Assembly (NCBI GenBank): GCA_900466005.1
Contig: UEGQ01000013.1
Coordinates: 174,664-238,663, forward strand
Direction of reading: 5' to 3'
Source of the DNA: Hyphomicrobiales bacterium
GTDB lineage: Bacteria; Pseudomonadota; Alphaproteobacteria; Rhizobiales; Rhizobiaceae
Length of the DNA: 64,000 nt
Shown here: positions 1 through 8,767 of the stretch, one piece after another
How positions within the stretch are numbered: position 1 is the first letter of the stretch
Layout of the letters: each line of letters starts with the position of its first letter
Program-made: the position numbers and the translations under genes
Notes under the pieces: model-generated
What the model saw: the letters and a program-made list of their open reading frames with translations, nothing else
What the model was told of the DNA's origin: nothing
Database searches by the model: none

Positions 1-83
1 GTCTTCTTTTCTTCTTCCAGCCGCTCGATCCTTTCGACAAAGGCGCGAAGCTGGTCGCGGGCGACGCCGTGGGCATCAGACAT
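1..83 (-). CDS. UPF0335 (DUF2312) family protein, C-terminus cut by window edge
   Basis: Only the first 27 or so codons are present; the gene runs leftwards out of the window. The start [20 protein letters not shown] followed by RLEEEKK is the characteristic opening of the small (about 80-90 aa) alphaproteobacterial UPF0335/DUF2312 family, which is predicted to be mostly helical. The ATG is preceded by a good ribosome binding site (caggagaa) about 6 bases upstream. The function of the family is unknown. The identity is fairly secure because the N-terminus is the best conserved part of the family; nothing can be said about the missing part. Confidence 0.85.
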   Translation of the reverse strand, partial: MSDAHGVARDQLRAFVERIERLEEEKK

Positions 84-176
84 GAAGTTCTCCTGTATCT
101 CTGGAAACGAATTCGGATGGCTGCTGACCTGCCGCGAAGCGCGGCCCGCGTCAAGACCGGTTCGACGGCTGTGCCC

Positions 177-482
177 TCATTCCTTCGGCCTGTTGCGCTC
201 GAACGCCGCCTTCTGTTCCTCGCTCGCCTCGCTCTGGTGAAGCGCTTTCCACTCCTCGTAGGGCATTCCGTAGACGTGTTCGCGGGCCTCATCCTTGGAG
301 AGGTCGGCACCCGCCTCGCGGGCGGCGTCGTGATACCAGTTGGCGAGGCAGTTGCGGCAGAAGCCCGCAAAGTTCATGAGGTCGATGTTCTGCACGTCGG
401 TGCGCTTGCTCAGATGGGCGACCAGCCGGCGGAAGGCTGCGGCTTCGAAATCTCTCTGCTGTTCGGGTGTAATATCGGTCAC
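177..482 (-). CDS. DUF1244 family small protein
   Basis: A 101-aa soluble protein matching the DUF1244 family in length and in its central signature NFAGFCRNCLANWY, followed by a YGMPYEEWK motif. The two cysteines spaced by two residues (FCRNC) could bind a metal or be redox active, but this is inference; no biochemical role is established that I know of. The start is GTG, supported by a very strong purine-rich ribosome binding site (aggaggagg) that overlaps the stop codon of the upstream amidohydrolase gene. The 14-bp spacing implies one operon with that gene. Confidence 0.85.
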   Translation of the reverse strand: MTDITPEQQRDFEAAAFRRLVAHLSKRTDVQNIDLMNFAGFCRNCLANWYHDAAREAGADLSKDEAREHVYGMPYEEWKALHQSEASEEQKAAFERNRPKE

Positions 483-496
483 GGTTTTCCTCCTCC

Positions 497-1291
497 TCAG
501 GTCTCGTAGGCGCCGGTGCGCGAGGCGAAGCGCCGGTAGGCATGCAGCGCCGGATCGGCGTTGAGCGCGGCGAAGATCGGCGCCAGCCGGTCGGCCCAGG
601 CGTCCATGCCCGATTCGCTTCCGATCAGGTCCTGCCGCACCTCGAGCAACGCGTGGGGTATGCCCTTCGTCATGCAGTGGCGATACATCGTGTCGCCCTT
701 GAGGGCGCCGTCATAGGGCTCGTTGTCGCCGATCACCAGGTCGCCGGAGGCACGCAGGCCGTCGAGGAGCGGGTGCACGACACGATCGTCGGTATCCCAC
801 AGGACAGCGGCATGCCAGGGGCGGGGAACGCCCTTCCAGGCCGGCGTGAAGGAGTGCAGCGAGAGCACGAGCGGTGCCTTGTCCGACCTTGCGGCGACAG
901 CCTCGATCGTCTCGGAAACCGCGCGGTGATAGGGCCGGTGGAATCGCTCTATGCGGTTCGTCCATTCCTGCGCCGTGATCGGATGGTTGCCCGGAATGAT
1001 CGCGCCGTCGGAGATCTTCATGATGAGCGTCGGATCGTCCTCGCCCCGATTGGGATCGATGAGGAGACGCGAGAAGCAGCCGAGCACCGCCGGCACGCCG
1101 AGCCGGGCTGCAAGCCGGCGCGTGAGGCCTTCAATCCCGATGTCGTAGGCGATGTGGCGGCGGAAGACTTCCTCGGGCAGTCCGAGCCGGCCGTACTCCT
1201 CGGGAAGGCGGTTCATCGCATGGTCGGCCAGCAGCACCATGCCGCTGTCATAGTGGCCGGGTATGATTTCGAACGCGGAGAAGTCTTGCAT
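497..1291 (-). CDS. N-formylglutamate amidohydrolase (FGase family)
   Basis: A 264-aa protein of the N-formylglutamate amidohydrolase family, which hydrolyses N-formyl-L-glutamate to formate and glutamate, the last step of one histidine degradation route; related members act on other N-acyl amino acids. Visible family motifs are LLADHAMNRLP near the N-terminus, DIGIEGLTRRLAARLG, SRLLIDPNRGEDDPTLI and LSLHSFTPAWKGVPRPW. I chose the ATG at 1291 (MQDFSAFEIIPG); an upstream TTG would add 20 residues without family similarity. No other hut genes are nearby, so the physiological substrate is uncertain. It appears to be cotranscribed with the DUF1244 gene downstream. Confidence 0.85.
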   Translation of the reverse strand: MQDFSAFEIIPGHYDSGMVLLADHAMNRLPEEYGRLGLPEEVFRRHIAYDIGIEGLTRRLAARLGVPAVLGCFSRLLIDPNRGEDDPTLIMKISDGAIIPGNHPITAQEWTNRIERFHRPYHRAVSETIEAVAARSDKAPLVLSLHSFTPAWKGVPRPWHAAVLWDTDDRVVHPLLDGLRASGDLVIGDNEPYDGALKGDTMYRHCMTKGIPHALLEVRQDLIGSESGMDAWADRLAPIFAALNADPALHAYRRFASRTGAYET

Positions 1292-1542
1292 GGATGAGGG
1301 GGTGCCCGTTTGGCTTTGCGGTTTGATGACATGGGGGAAAGCGGAGCGCAAGCTTTCCCATACGTCACGTTTGTGCCAAGATCGCCGTCGATGCTTCAGG
1401 TCTGAAATTTAATCGATTAGACTTAAGTTGACATTCCCGCCTCATCATCGCAAGAAAGCAACCGATGCACCAAAATGGAGTTCGATCGGAAATCGTGCCG
1501 AAGCGAAATTCGACCAAGAGCGCTCGCGGAAGCGTGCGCAAC

Positions 1543-1971
1543 ATGAAGTGCCTGATCATTGCCGGAGCCTTCCTTGCTCCCCTGGTGACGGCTGGTGCAG
1601 CACATGCCGAATTTAGGGTCTGCAACGGTACACAGAACCTGGTCGGCGTCGCCATCGGATATCGCGCCGCGGAAGGGTGGATCACGGAGGGCTGGTGGCA
1701 AGTGCCGGCGGCGACGTGCGCGACCCTGATCGAGGGCGAGCTCAAATCACGTTATTATTATCTCTATGCTGAAGACGCTGCACGCGGCGGCCGCTGGGCC
1801 GGCGACATCAAAATGTGCGTCGCCGAGAACGAGTTCAAGATCGTCGGCGTACAGGATTGCTACGCACGCGGCTATCAGCAGATGGGCTTCAAGGAATATG
1901 ACACCGGCCGCCAAGGCAGCTGGATGGTCCAGCTTTCCGATACGCCCGGCACGCAAGAAAGCCAGAATTGA
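1543..1971 (+). CDS. DUF1036 family secreted protein
   Basis: A 142-aa protein with a clear Sec signal peptide (MKCLIIAGAFLAPLVTAGAA, probable cleavage after AHA near residue 22). The mature part starts EFRVCNGTQNLVGVAIGYR and contains the GWWQVPAATCATLIEG and RYYYLYAEDA motifs of the DUF1036 family. Four cysteines in the mature part probably form disulfides in the periplasm. The function is unknown. The stop codon overlaps the start of pykA (tgATGa arrangement sharing one base), so the two genes are probably translationally coupled. The start was chosen at the signal peptide; an in-frame upstream ATG at 1465 would put 26 charged residues before it. Confidence 0.85.
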   Translation: MKCLIIAGAFLAPLVTAGAAHAEFRVCNGTQNLVGVAIGYRAAEGWITEGWWQVPAATCATLIEGELKSRYYYLYAEDAARGGRWAGDIKMCVAENEFKIVGVQDCYARGYQQMGFKEYDTGRQGSWMVQLSDTPGTQESQN

Positions 1972-3410
1972 TGAAGCGTAACCGCAAGGTCAAGATCCTC
2001 GCCACCCTCGGACCTGCATCCTCCGAAGAATCCATGATCCGAAAGCTGCACGAGGCGGGTGCAGATCTCTTCCGCATCAACATGAGCCATGCGAGCCATG
2101 ATGTGATGCGCACCCTGATTGCGCGGATCCGCAGCGTCGAGGCGGCCTGCGGCCGGCCGATCGGCATCCTCGCCGACCTGCAGGGGCCGAAGCTTCGCGT
2201 CGGCAAGTTCGCGGCGACCACGGTCGAGCTCGTTCCGGGCCAGACCTTCACGCTCGACAACCGCGACGAGCCCGGCGACAACACCCGGGTCTACCTGCCG
2301 CATCCGGAAATCCTGGAAGCGGTGAAGCCCGGCCACCGGCTGCTGATCGATGACGGCAAGCTGCACCTGCGTGCGGAAAAATGTGATGGCAAGAGCATCG
2401 TCACGACGGTCGTCTCCGGCACCAAGATCTCCGACCGCAAGGGCGTGAGCCTGCCCGACACGCTGCTCGGCGTCGGTGCGCTCACCGACAAGGACCGTGC
2501 CGACCTCGATGCGGTGCTCGCGACCGGCGAGGTCGACTGGGTCGCGCTCTCCTTCATCCAGCGTCCGGAAGACCTCGCGGATGTCCGCAAGGTGGCACGC
2601 GGCCGCGTCGGCCTCATGTCCAAGATCGAGAAGCCGCAGGCGATCGAGCGCATCGACGAGATCATCGAGCTCTCCGACGCGCTGATGGTGGCCCGCGGCG
2701 ACCTCGGTGTCGAAATGCCGCTCGAAGCGGTTCCGGGCCTGCAGAAACAGCTGATCCGCGCCTGCCGCAAGGCCGGCAAGCCGGTCGTCGTCGCGACCCA
2801 GATGCTGGAATCGATGATTTCCGCCCCGGTCCCGACCCGTGCGGAGGTCTCCGACGTCGCCACCGCCGTCTTCGAAGGCGCCGACGCGATCATGCTGTCG
2901 GCCGAATCGGCGTCCGGCCAGTATCCGGTGGAAGCCGTCTCGACCATGGCGTCGATCGCCTTCACCGTGGAACGCGAGCCGCACTATCCGGGCATCATCT
3001 ATGCCCAGCGTGCCCAGCCGGAAGCGACGGGGGCGGATGCCATCTCGCTCGCCGCCCGGCAGATCGCCGAGACGCTGAAGCTCTCGGCCATCGTCTGCTA
3101 CACCTCGTCCGGCACCACCGGTCTGCGTGCCTCGCGCGAGCGTCCCGAGGTGCCGATCATCGCGCTCTCTCCGGTCATTCAGACGGCTCGCCGTCTCTCG
3201 GTCGTCTGGGGCCTGCACTGCGTCGTCTCGGAAGAGCCGACCGACCTCGACGACATGGTCAACCGGGCCTGCCGCATCGTCGTGCAGGAAGGCTTCGGCA
3301 AGCCGGGCGACCGGGTGATCATCTCCGCCGGCGTTCCGCTCGGCACGCCGGGTTCGACGAACATGCTGAGGATCGCCTATATCGGGTCGGACGGCCTGAG
3401 CGGCGTCTGA
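1971..3410 (+). CDS. pykA: Pyruvate kinase
   Basis: A 479-aa pyruvate kinase, converting phosphoenolpyruvate and ADP to pyruvate and ATP as the last step of lower glycolysis. Diagnostic motifs in order are KILATLGPAS, RINMSHASH, ILADLQGPKLRVG, the active-site region SKIEKPQAIERIDEI, MVARGDLGVEM, and TQMLESMISAPVPTRAEVSD followed by MLSAESASGQYP. The C-terminal domain ends with VPLGTPGSTNMLRI. Length and domain order are standard for the family. The usual MLSGETA signature reads MLSAESA, a conservative variant. It overlaps the DUF1036 gene by one base and is followed by a strong intrinsic terminator. Confidence 0.97.
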   Translation: MKRNRKVKILATLGPASSEESMIRKLHEAGADLFRINMSHASHDVMRTLIARIRSVEAACGRPIGILADLQGPKLRVGKFAATTVELVPGQTFTLDNRDEPGDNTRVYLPHPEILEAVKPGHRLLIDDGKLHLRAEKCDGKSIVTTVVSGTKISDRKGVSLPDTLLGVGALTDKDRADLDAVLATGEVDWVALSFIQRPEDLADVRKVARGRVGLMSKIEKPQAIERIDEIIELSDALMVARGDLGVEMPLEAVPGLQKQLIRACRKAGKPVVVATQMLESMISAPVPTRAEVSDVATAVFEGADAIMLSAESASGQYPVEAVSTMASIAFTVEREPHYPGIIYAQRAQPEATGADAISLAARQIAETLKLSAIVCYTSSGTTGLRASRERPEVPIIALSPVIQTARRLSVVWGLHCVVSEEPTDLDDMVNRACRIVVQEGFGKPGDRVIISAGVPLGTPGSTNMLRIAYIGSDGLSGV

Positions 3411-3432
3411 GCCTCTCCCCATCGCCAAAAGG

Positions 3433-3460
3433 AAATCGCCGCTTCTGCGGCGATTTTTTT
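3433..3460 (+). terminator. Rho-independent terminator after pykA
   Basis: A perfect 10-bp stem (aaatcgccgc / gcggcgattt) with a ttct loop runs into a T tract, 23 bases after the pykA stop codon. The A-rich left flank is too short to judge activity in the other direction for the converging TPR gene. Confidence 0.9.
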
Positions 3461-3483
3461 GTGCCTGCGAGAGATCGTGTTCC

Positions 3484-4095
3484 TCAGGTGCGGCTGCCGG
3501 CGAGCTTCTCCGAGAGCCTGGTCACCAGGTCCTGCGCTTCGCGGTCGGCCGGATAGATCACAAGGTACCGCTCCCACGCCTTCAGCGACATTTCCTCCCG
3601 GCCGCGCTCGGCGAGGATCGCGGCCATGCCGGCGAGCGCACCGAAGTGGCGCGGTTCCAGCGCCAGCACACGCTCGATGTCGGACATCGCCTTGCCGTAG
3701 TTGTTCATCGTGTAATGCAGCGTGGCGCGCTGGTTCCACGCGCCGACGAAGTCCGGCTTCAGCGTGATCGCCTGGTCGAGGAAGTCGAGCGCGGCCGGAT
3801 TGCGCTTCTCCTTGATTGCCTCGGATGCCCACTGCATCAGGAGGTCGATGGTCGGGCTGCCGGAGGTGTTCCAGTGGGTGGTGATCTCCGCGGCGATTTC
3901 GCTCGCCGCCTCCGGATCACGCTCTCTCTTGAGGTCGGTCAGGAGCGACTGGATGTCCTTCGCCGATTCGTCGCCGAACGTCTGCGCCTCGGTCGCCGCG
4001 TTCTCCGTGGAGGTGGGGCCGATGTCCTGGGAGAGAGCCGGACCGCAGGCGACAAGGAGGCCCGCAATCATGAACGTGCAACGAAAATAGCGCAT
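3484..4095 (-). CDS. Periplasmic TPR-repeat protein
   Basis: A 203-aa protein with an N-terminal hydrophobic signal (MRYFRCTFMIAGLLVACGPA, cleavage probably after ALS; the VACG stretch also resembles a lipobox). Residues from about 85 to 185 form tandem tetratricopeptide repeats, visible as AALDFLDQAITLKPDFVGAW, KAMSDIERVLALEPRHFGAL and LKAWERYLVIYPADREAQ. TPR domains mediate protein-protein contacts; the partner is unknown. It stands alone, converging on pykA. Confidence 0.75.
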   Translation of the reverse strand: MRYFRCTFMIAGLLVACGPALSQDIGPTSTENAATEAQTFGDESAKDIQSLLTDLKRERDPEAASEIAAEITTHWNTSGSPTIDLLMQWASEAIKEKRNPAALDFLDQAITLKPDFVGAWNQRATLHYTMNNYGKAMSDIERVLALEPRHFGALAGMAAILAERGREEMSLKAWERYLVIYPADREAQDLVTRLSEKLAGSRT

Positions 4096-4222
4096 GCGGT
4101 TATGATAGACCGCCTGCGCTATGTTTCAAACTCAAAATCAAGAGAAGGTCGCAGTCGTCGCTTTTCTCCATCCAGCCCGGCAGACCCGAGTGACGGTGTG
4201 CGACGGCGACGCGTCCCGCAGA

Positions 4223-4348
4223 TCAGCCCTGGCGGGCCTTGAAGCGCGGGTTCTGCTTGTTGATGATGTAGACGCGACCCTTGCGGCGAACCAGACGGTT
4301 ATCGCGATGACGGGCCTTGAGCGCTTTCAGCGAATTCTTGATCTTCAT
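4223..4348 (-). CDS. rpmJ: 50S ribosomal protein L36, cysteine-free form
   Basis: A 41-aa protein, [20 protein letters not shown] followed by [20 protein letters not shown], which is the YkgO-like L36 of alphaproteobacteria. The zinc-ribbon cysteines of classical L36 are absent, so this is a zinc-independent (C-minus) form. The ATG was chosen by homology; upstream in-frame codons are not conserved. Monocistronic, with the purK terminator upstream. Confidence 0.93.
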   Translation of the reverse strand: MKIKNSLKALKARHRDNRLVRRKGRVYIINKQNPRFKARQG

Positions 4349-4403
4349 TTTCCTGATCCGCAACGGTTGCCGGGGAACTTTCGATTCGCCCGTTGTCTTC
4401 AAC

Positions 4404-4431
4404 AATCAAAAGCGCGCCGCGGGGCGCGCTC
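4404..4431 (-). terminator. Rho-independent terminator after purK
   Basis: Read on the minus strand, an 8-bp GC stem (agcgcgcc / ggcgcgct) is followed by a T-rich stretch (tttgattg), about 95 bases downstream of the purK stop. It isolates the purEK operon from rpmJ. Confidence 0.75.
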
Positions 4432-4524
4432 CTTTAGGGTTGGTGGCCAATAGCCCGACAAAGCCCTTCGTGTCAACCGGTTGGACCGGTTTTCCAGCGC
4501 TCCGCGCCGGATTTTCCTGCCTTA

Positions 4525-5592
4525 TCAGCGGCGTCCGGCCGTCAGTTCGGTGACGTGACCCATCTTTCGGCCGGGACGCGACTCGGTCTTGCCGTAGAGA
4601 TGGACGAGCACGTTCGGGCGCGAAAGCCAGACGGGTACCTGGAGGATGTCGTCACCGACGAGGTTGGTCATCACGCAGTCCGAATGGCGGCTGGGATCGC
4701 CGAGCGGCAGCGAGGCGATCGCCCGGATATGCTGCTCGAACTGCGAGACGACGCAGGCCGCCTCGGTCCAGTGGCCGGAATTGTGCACTCTCGGCGCGAT
4801 CTCGTTGGCGACGAGGCTGCCGTCCGGCAGGACGAAGAACTCGATTCCGACAACGCCGACATAGTTCAGCGCATCGAGTAGCTTCTTCGCGGCGTCGCGG
4901 GCGGCCTGCGCCGTCGCGTCGGAAATGCGGGCGGGCAGCGTCGAGGTGTCGAGAATGCCGTCACGATGGACGTTCTCCGCCGGATCGTAGCAGGCGACGG
5001 CACCGTCGGTCCCGCGGGCGGCGATGATCGAGATTTCGCGCTCGAAGGGAACGAAGCTCTCGAGGATCAGCGGCACGCCGCCCAAGGCTTCGAAGGCGCC
5101 GGCGGGGCTTTCGTCCGCAGAACGGAAGACGCGCTGGCCCTTGCCGTCGTAGCCGAGGCGGCGGGTCTTCAGGACGCCGCATCCGCCGAAATCGGCAAGC
5201 GCCGCCTCGAGCTGCGCCTGATCGTCGACCGCATGGAAACGCGCGGTCGGGATGCCGCAGCCGTTCAGGAATCGCTTTTCCGTCAGCCGGTCCTGGGCGA
5301 CTTCGAGCGCCTTCGGCGGCGGGTAGACCGGAACGTTGCGGGCGAGCATCTCGGCGGCCTCGACCGGAACGTTCTCGAATTCGTAGGTGACGATGTCGCA
5401 ATCGGCCGCAAGCTCGGCGAGCGCCACCGGATCGGCATAGGCGGCAGTGATCTGGCGGTTTGCCAGTTGCGCGGCCGGACAGTCCGCCTGAGGTTCGAGG
5501 ATGATCGTGCGGAAATTCAGGCGGGAGGCGGCAATGGCCAGCATCCGGCCGAGCTGGCCGCCGCCGATGATGCCGATGGTGCGGGCGCTCAT
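4525..5592 (-). CDS. purK: N5-carboxyaminoimidazole ribonucleotide synthase
   Basis: A 355-aa ATP-grasp enzyme that converts AIR, ATP and bicarbonate to N5-CAIR in de novo purine synthesis. The N-terminus [20 protein letters not shown] is the PurK hallmark; further motifs are [38 protein letters not shown] and the metal/ATP-binding [20 protein letters not shown], then [14 protein letters not shown]. Its ATG overlaps the purE stop codon (ATGA), giving translational coupling to its pathway partner. Length is normal for the family. Confidence 0.96.
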   Translation of the reverse strand: MSARTIGIIGGGQLGRMLAIAASRLNFRTIILEPQADCPAAQLANRQITAAYADPVALAELAADCDIVTYEFENVPVEAAEMLARNVPVYPPPKALEVAQDRLTEKRFLNGCGIPTARFHAVDDQAQLEAALADFGGCGVLKTRRLGYDGKGQRVFRSADESPAGAFEALGGVPLILESFVPFEREISIIAARGTDGAVACYDPAENVHRDGILDTSTLPARISDATAQAARDAAKKLLDALNYVGVVGIEFFVLPDGSLVANEIAPRVHNSGHWTEAACVVSQFEQHIRAIASLPLGDPSRHSDCVMTNLVGDDILQVPVWLSRPNVLVHLYGKTESRPGRKMGHVTELTAGRR

Positions 5593-6086
5593 GCTTCGTC
5601 CATGGGGTATTCGGCGACCGTAGCGGTCTGGCGTTCGCGCCATTCGTCGAGCCGGTCCGCGAGATCTTCGTCAAAGAGCGCCAGTACGGCGGCGGCGAGC
5701 AACGCGGCATTCACCGCGCCGGCCCTGCCGATCGCGAGCGTGCCGACGGGGATGCCCGCCGGCATCTGGACGATCGACAGCAGGCTGTCCTGTCCGGACA
5801 GGGCTCGCGACTGGACCGGAACCCCGAAGACGGGCAACGGCGTCATCGCCGCGGCCATGCCGGGCAGGTGTGCTGCGCCGCCGGCGCCGGCGATGATGAC
5901 CTTGAACCCTTCGTCACGGGCGCCCTTGGCGAAGGCGACCAGCCGATCCGGCGTTCGGTGGGCGGAGATGATGCGGGCCTCGTAGCTGACGCCGAGCGCG
6001 TCCAGCGTGTCGGCGGCATTCTTCATGGTTTCCCAGTCGGATTGGCTTCCCATGATGATGGCGACGGGAGGGCGCTCCTCGGTCAT
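5589..6086 (-). CDS. purE: N5-carboxyaminoimidazole ribonucleotide mutase
   Basis: A 165-aa class I PurE that isomerises N5-CAIR to CAIR, taking the product of PurK. Motifs are [14 protein letters not shown] with the phosphate-binding serine, [25 protein letters not shown] and [15 protein letters not shown] followed by [15 protein letters not shown]. The chosen ATG starts [10 protein letters not shown]; longer in-frame extensions are arginine-rich and unconserved. The gene order purE-purK with a 4-bp overlap is typical. Confidence 0.96.
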   Translation of the reverse strand: MTEERPPVAIIMGSQSDWETMKNAADTLDALGVSYEARIISAHRTPDRLVAFAKGARDEGFKVIIAGAGGAAHLPGMAAAMTPLPVFGVPVQSRALSGQDSLLSIVQMPAGIPVGTLAIGRAGAVNAALLAAAVLALFDEDLADRLDEWRERQTATVAEYPMDEA

Positions 6087-6103
6087 CGTCGTGGCCCTTT
6101 CTC

Positions 6104-6307
6104 TCAGGCGATGATATCGGGAATGATCTGGTCTTCGAGCTTGCTCATCCGGTCCTTGATCACAAGCTTCTTCTTCTTCATGCGCTGGATGCGCAGGACG
6201 TCGCATCCGGTCGCCGTCATCGCGTTGATCGCGACGTCGTAATCCTCATGCTCCTGGCGGAGTCTCGCCAGTTGAAGCCTGATGTCCGCCTGTTCCTGAT
6301 CGGGCAT
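6104..6307 (-). CDS. DUF465 (YdcH-like) small helical protein
   Basis: A 67-aa highly charged protein, start [20 protein letters not shown], with the [20 protein letters not shown] segment typical of DUF465/YdcH-type helical-hairpin proteins. It lies 17 bp upstream of purE in the same direction and may be cotranscribed with it. Function unknown. A related small gene is transcribed divergently 230 bp away. Confidence 0.8.
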   Translation of the reverse strand: MPDQEQADIRLQLARLRQEHEDYDVAINAMTATGCDVLRIQRMKKKKLVIKDRMSKLEDQIIPDIIA

Positions 6308-6536
6308 GTTCGTGTCCCCATGTCGTCTTCGCATCTTTGTCGATCGCGCCGAAGATTCGCGCAAGCTCCTATCACCAAATGCAGGTAACGGGAAGTTATC
6401 CTTGATCCGGAAATTGCGGCGACGAGTCGCTGCTTTGGCCTTCGACAAAACACATTCTTCGTGTCACACTGCTGTCGTAATGCCTGAGGCCCCAGCGGTG
6501 GATGGCTGGAGGCAGGCGAAAGGAAGGACGCATCAA

Positions 6537-6713
6537 ATGACCATTCAGGCTCATCTTGAATCGCTCGAAAAGAAGCACGGAGCCCTTGAGGAGAGGCTTC
6601 ATACTGCTCTTACTTCTCCCTCCGTTGATGACAAGGAAATCGCAGAGATCAAGCGGCACAAGCTGCGCATCAAGGACGAGATCGAACGTCTGAGGTCGTC
6701 CACCCGACACTGA
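6537..6713 (+). CDS. DUF465 (YdcH-like) small helical protein, second copy
   Basis: A 58-aa protein, MTIQAHLESLEKKHGALEER, ending with IKRHKLRIKDEIERLRS, matching the DUF465/YdcH family (a short antiparallel coiled coil). The ATG is preceded by a purine-rich ribosome binding site (gaaaggaagg). It has its own terminator and is divergent from the other DUF465 gene, with which it shares the K-L-x-I-K-D-x pattern. Function unknown. Confidence 0.85.
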   Translation: MTIQAHLESLEKKHGALEERLHTALTSPSVDDKEIAEIKRHKLRIKDEIERLRSSTRH

Positions 6714-6786
6714 CATTTCTCGTTCCCGCCGGGTGGGCCGTCGGACCCGGCCCGGCTGAGAAACAGTTTTCCGATCATCCTTATAT

Positions 6787-6819
6787 GCCCCGGAAACCAA
6801 AGCGGTTTTCGGGGCTTTT
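6787..6819 (+). terminator. Rho-independent terminator after the second DUF465 gene
   Basis: A 12-bp stem with one G-T wobble (gccccggaaacc / ggttttcggggc), loop aaagc, followed by ttttcgtt. Confidence 0.85.
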
Positions 6820-6893
6820 CGTTGTCAGAGGTATTGCCGGGAGGCGACACACGCGCGGCGAGCGCAAGCGACGGCGAAGGACGGGACCGGGCG

Positions 6894-7154
6894 TCAGTTC
6901 CAGAACTGGTCGAGCCAGAGATTCATCCGGTTGAAGCCCGGAATGTTCACCGAGTAGATACGCTTGGTGCCGGATGCGGTGACCGTCACGAGGTCACAGT
7001 CCAGCAGGGCCTTCAGGTGCTGGGAGACGGCGGGCCGGCTGATCGGCAGGCCCTTGGCAAGATCGTTGACGGTCCTGGGGGCTCGGCGAAGCTCCTCCAG
7101 GAGATGACGCCGGTTCGGGTCGGCAATCGCGGCAAAAGGATCCGAGTTCGACAT
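6894..7154 (-). CDS. ArsR-family winged-helix repressor
   Basis: An 86-aa DNA-binding protein of the ArsR/SmtB fold: DPFAAIADPNRRHLLEELRR is the family opening and PISRPAVSQHLKALLDCDLV is the recognition helix-turn-helix, followed by a short beta wing (VTVTASGTKRIYSV). There are no cysteine/histidine metal sites beyond one cysteine, so a metal-sensing role is unlikely; it resembles the SdpR/PagR-like subgroup. The protein is slightly short but complete. It lies 80 bp downstream of the TSUP exporter gene in the same orientation, so it may regulate or be cotranscribed with it (inference). Confidence 0.85.
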   Translation of the reverse strand: MSNSDPFAAIADPNRRHLLEELRRAPRTVNDLAKGLPISRPAVSQHLKALLDCDLVTVTASGTKRIYSVNIPGFNRMNLWLDQFWN

Positions 7155-7234
7155 GGCGTCAGCCTAAGGCAAGTGGGGCCGTCGGGCAAGATAAGATGTG
7201 CAGTGCAGCAAGCCGTCCGCTGCGCCGCCGGGGC

Positions 7235-7999
7235 CTAGAACTGCAGGCCATCCCAGATGAGTTTCGCCGCGGCGACGAGCACCATCCCATACATCAGCGG
7301 ATAGAAGACCGCGGGCTTCAGGTAGCGGACGACGCGGGCGCCGATCAGGGTCGAGACGAGGGCGACCGGCAACAGCGTGGCCGACAGGGTGAGGTTGGTG
7401 CTGTCGAGGTTGCCGAGCGCGAAATAGGGAATGACCTTGATCGCGTTGACGATCGCGAAGAAGCGCGTGCTGGTGCCGGTATAGGTCAGCGGGTCGAGCT
7501 TCAGGGGCAGTACGTAGATCTGGAAGGGTGGGCCGCCGGCATGGGCGACGAAGCTCGCATAGCCGGACAGGCTGCCCCAGATGGTGCCGGCGACCGGGCG
7601 TTCGGGCGCGGCCGGCCGCTCCTCGTGCCGTCGCGGACCGAAGGTCTCGACGAAGTAGCGAACGGCGAAGAGAAGGGCGATGCCGCCGAGGATGAGCCGC
7701 ATGGCGTTCGCCGAGACATAGGCCGAGGTCGCCCAGGCGATGGCGATGCCGAGGATTGCGCCCGGCAGCATGGCGAAGAGCGTCGGCCGGTTGTTGTGCT
7801 TGCGCCAGGCCCAGAGCGCGACCGCATCCATGACGAGCAGGATCGGCAGGAAGATCGCCGCCGCCTGCAGGGGCGGCACCACGAGCGCCATCATCGGGAC
7901 GCCGATCAGGGCGAGCGCACCGCCGAGGCCTCCCTTGGAAAGGCCGACGAGGGCGACGGCCGGTATCGCGGCGGCGAAGAACTGTATGTCGGGCAGCAT
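7235..7999 (-). CDS. TSUP family membrane exporter (TauE/SafE-like)
   Basis: A 254-aa integral membrane protein with about eight hydrophobic segments and the TauE/SafE motifs GLSKGGLGGALALIGVPMMA in the first half and GTIWGSLSGYASFVAHAGGP at the start of the second half, the internal duplication typical of the 4-TMS sulfite/anion exporter family. Members export sulfite, sulfoacetate or other organosulfur anions, but the substrate here is not determinable. It is divergent from the ThiE-like gene; a 10-bp palindrome (agaccggtct, 8023-8032) sits just upstream of its start. Confidence 0.85.
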   Translation of the reverse strand: MLPDIQFFAAAIPAVALVGLSKGGLGGALALIGVPMMALVVPPLQAAAIFLPILLVMDAVALWAWRKHNNRPTLFAMLPGAILGIAIAWATSAYVSANAMRLILGGIALLFAVRYFVETFGPRRHEERPAAPERPVAGTIWGSLSGYASFVAHAGGPPFQIYVLPLKLDPLTYTGTSTRFFAIVNAIKVIPYFALGNLDSTNLTLSATLLPVALVSTLIGARVVRYLKPAVFYPLMYGMVLVAAAKLIWDGLQF

Positions 8000-8105
8000 T
8001 TGTTTCCATTGATCCTTGGACCAGACCGGTCTATCGGATTCACTTGAACAAAACGAGGGTGGAATCTGACACCCCCTTTAGATTTCGCCGAAAATGGATT
8101 GACCG

Positions 8106-8759
8106 ATGACCGGACCTGAAGACCGCTGCCGCCTTGTGCTGATCGTGCCCGACATCGCCGATGCGGAGGAGAAGGCTCGCATCGTCGGTGATGCGCTGAG
8201 GGGCGGGGATGTCGCCTCCGTCATCATGCCGCAATACGATCTCGACGATACGGCATTCCAGAAGCATGCGGAGAAGCTGGTGCCCGTCATCCAGGCGGCG
8301 GGCGCTGCCGCGCTCATCGTCGACAACAGCCGGGTCGCCGGCCGCGTCAAGGCCGACGGCCTGCACATCACCGGCAATGCGGCAGCGCTCGCCGAAGCGG
8401 TGGAGAAGCACGCGCCGAAGCTGATCGTCGGTGGCGGCAATGCGATGGATCGCCATCACGCGCTCGAGATCGGCGAGGTGCAGCCGGATTACATCTTCTT
8501 CGGTCGGCTCGACGGTGACATCAAGCCGGAGGCGCATTCGAAGAACCTGGCCCTCGGCGAATGGTGGGCGGCCATGGTCGAGATTCCGGTGCTCGTCATG
8601 GGCGGCAACGATCCCGCCTCGGCGCTCGCCGTTGCCGAAACCGGCGTCGAATTCGTCGCTCTCGGCAGGGCGGTGTTTGCCGATCCCGCCCAGGCTGCGA
8701 GCGTGGTCGCGTCGGTCAATGCGGTCCTTGACGAAAAAGCGCCACGGTTTGAAGATTGA
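8106..8759 (+). CDS. Thiamine-phosphate synthase-like TIM-barrel protein
   Basis: A 217-aa protein of the ThiE/TenI superfamily: CRLVLIVPDI opens strand 1, DGLHITGNAAALAEAVEKHA resembles the ThiE DGVHLGQ region, and PDYIFFGRLDGD and EIPVLVMGGND match the FGPIFPT and PVVAIGGI regions. Canonical ThiE phosphate-binding and lysine motifs are diverged, so it may be a paralogue rather than the main thiamine synthase that joins HMP-PP and thiazole phosphate; it is known in rhizobia as a conserved ThiE homologue. No thiamine riboswitch is visible upstream. The next gene starts 8 bp after its stop. Confidence 0.75.
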   Translation: MTGPEDRCRLVLIVPDIADAEEKARIVGDALRGGDVASVIMPQYDLDDTAFQKHAEKLVPVIQAAGAAALIVDNSRVAGRVKADGLHITGNAAALAEAVEKHAPKLIVGGGNAMDRHHALEIGEVQPDYIFFGRLDGDIKPEAHSKNLALGEWWAAMVEIPVLVMGGNDPASALAVAETGVEFVALGRAVFADPAQAASVVASVNAVLDEKAPRFED

Positions 8760-8767
8760 ACCTCGTC

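Noticed and set aside
8000..8105. Thiamine (THI-box) riboswitch before the ThiE-like gene
   Set aside because: The leader is short and has none of the conserved CUGAGA-type core; only a weak 5-bp hairpin is seen.
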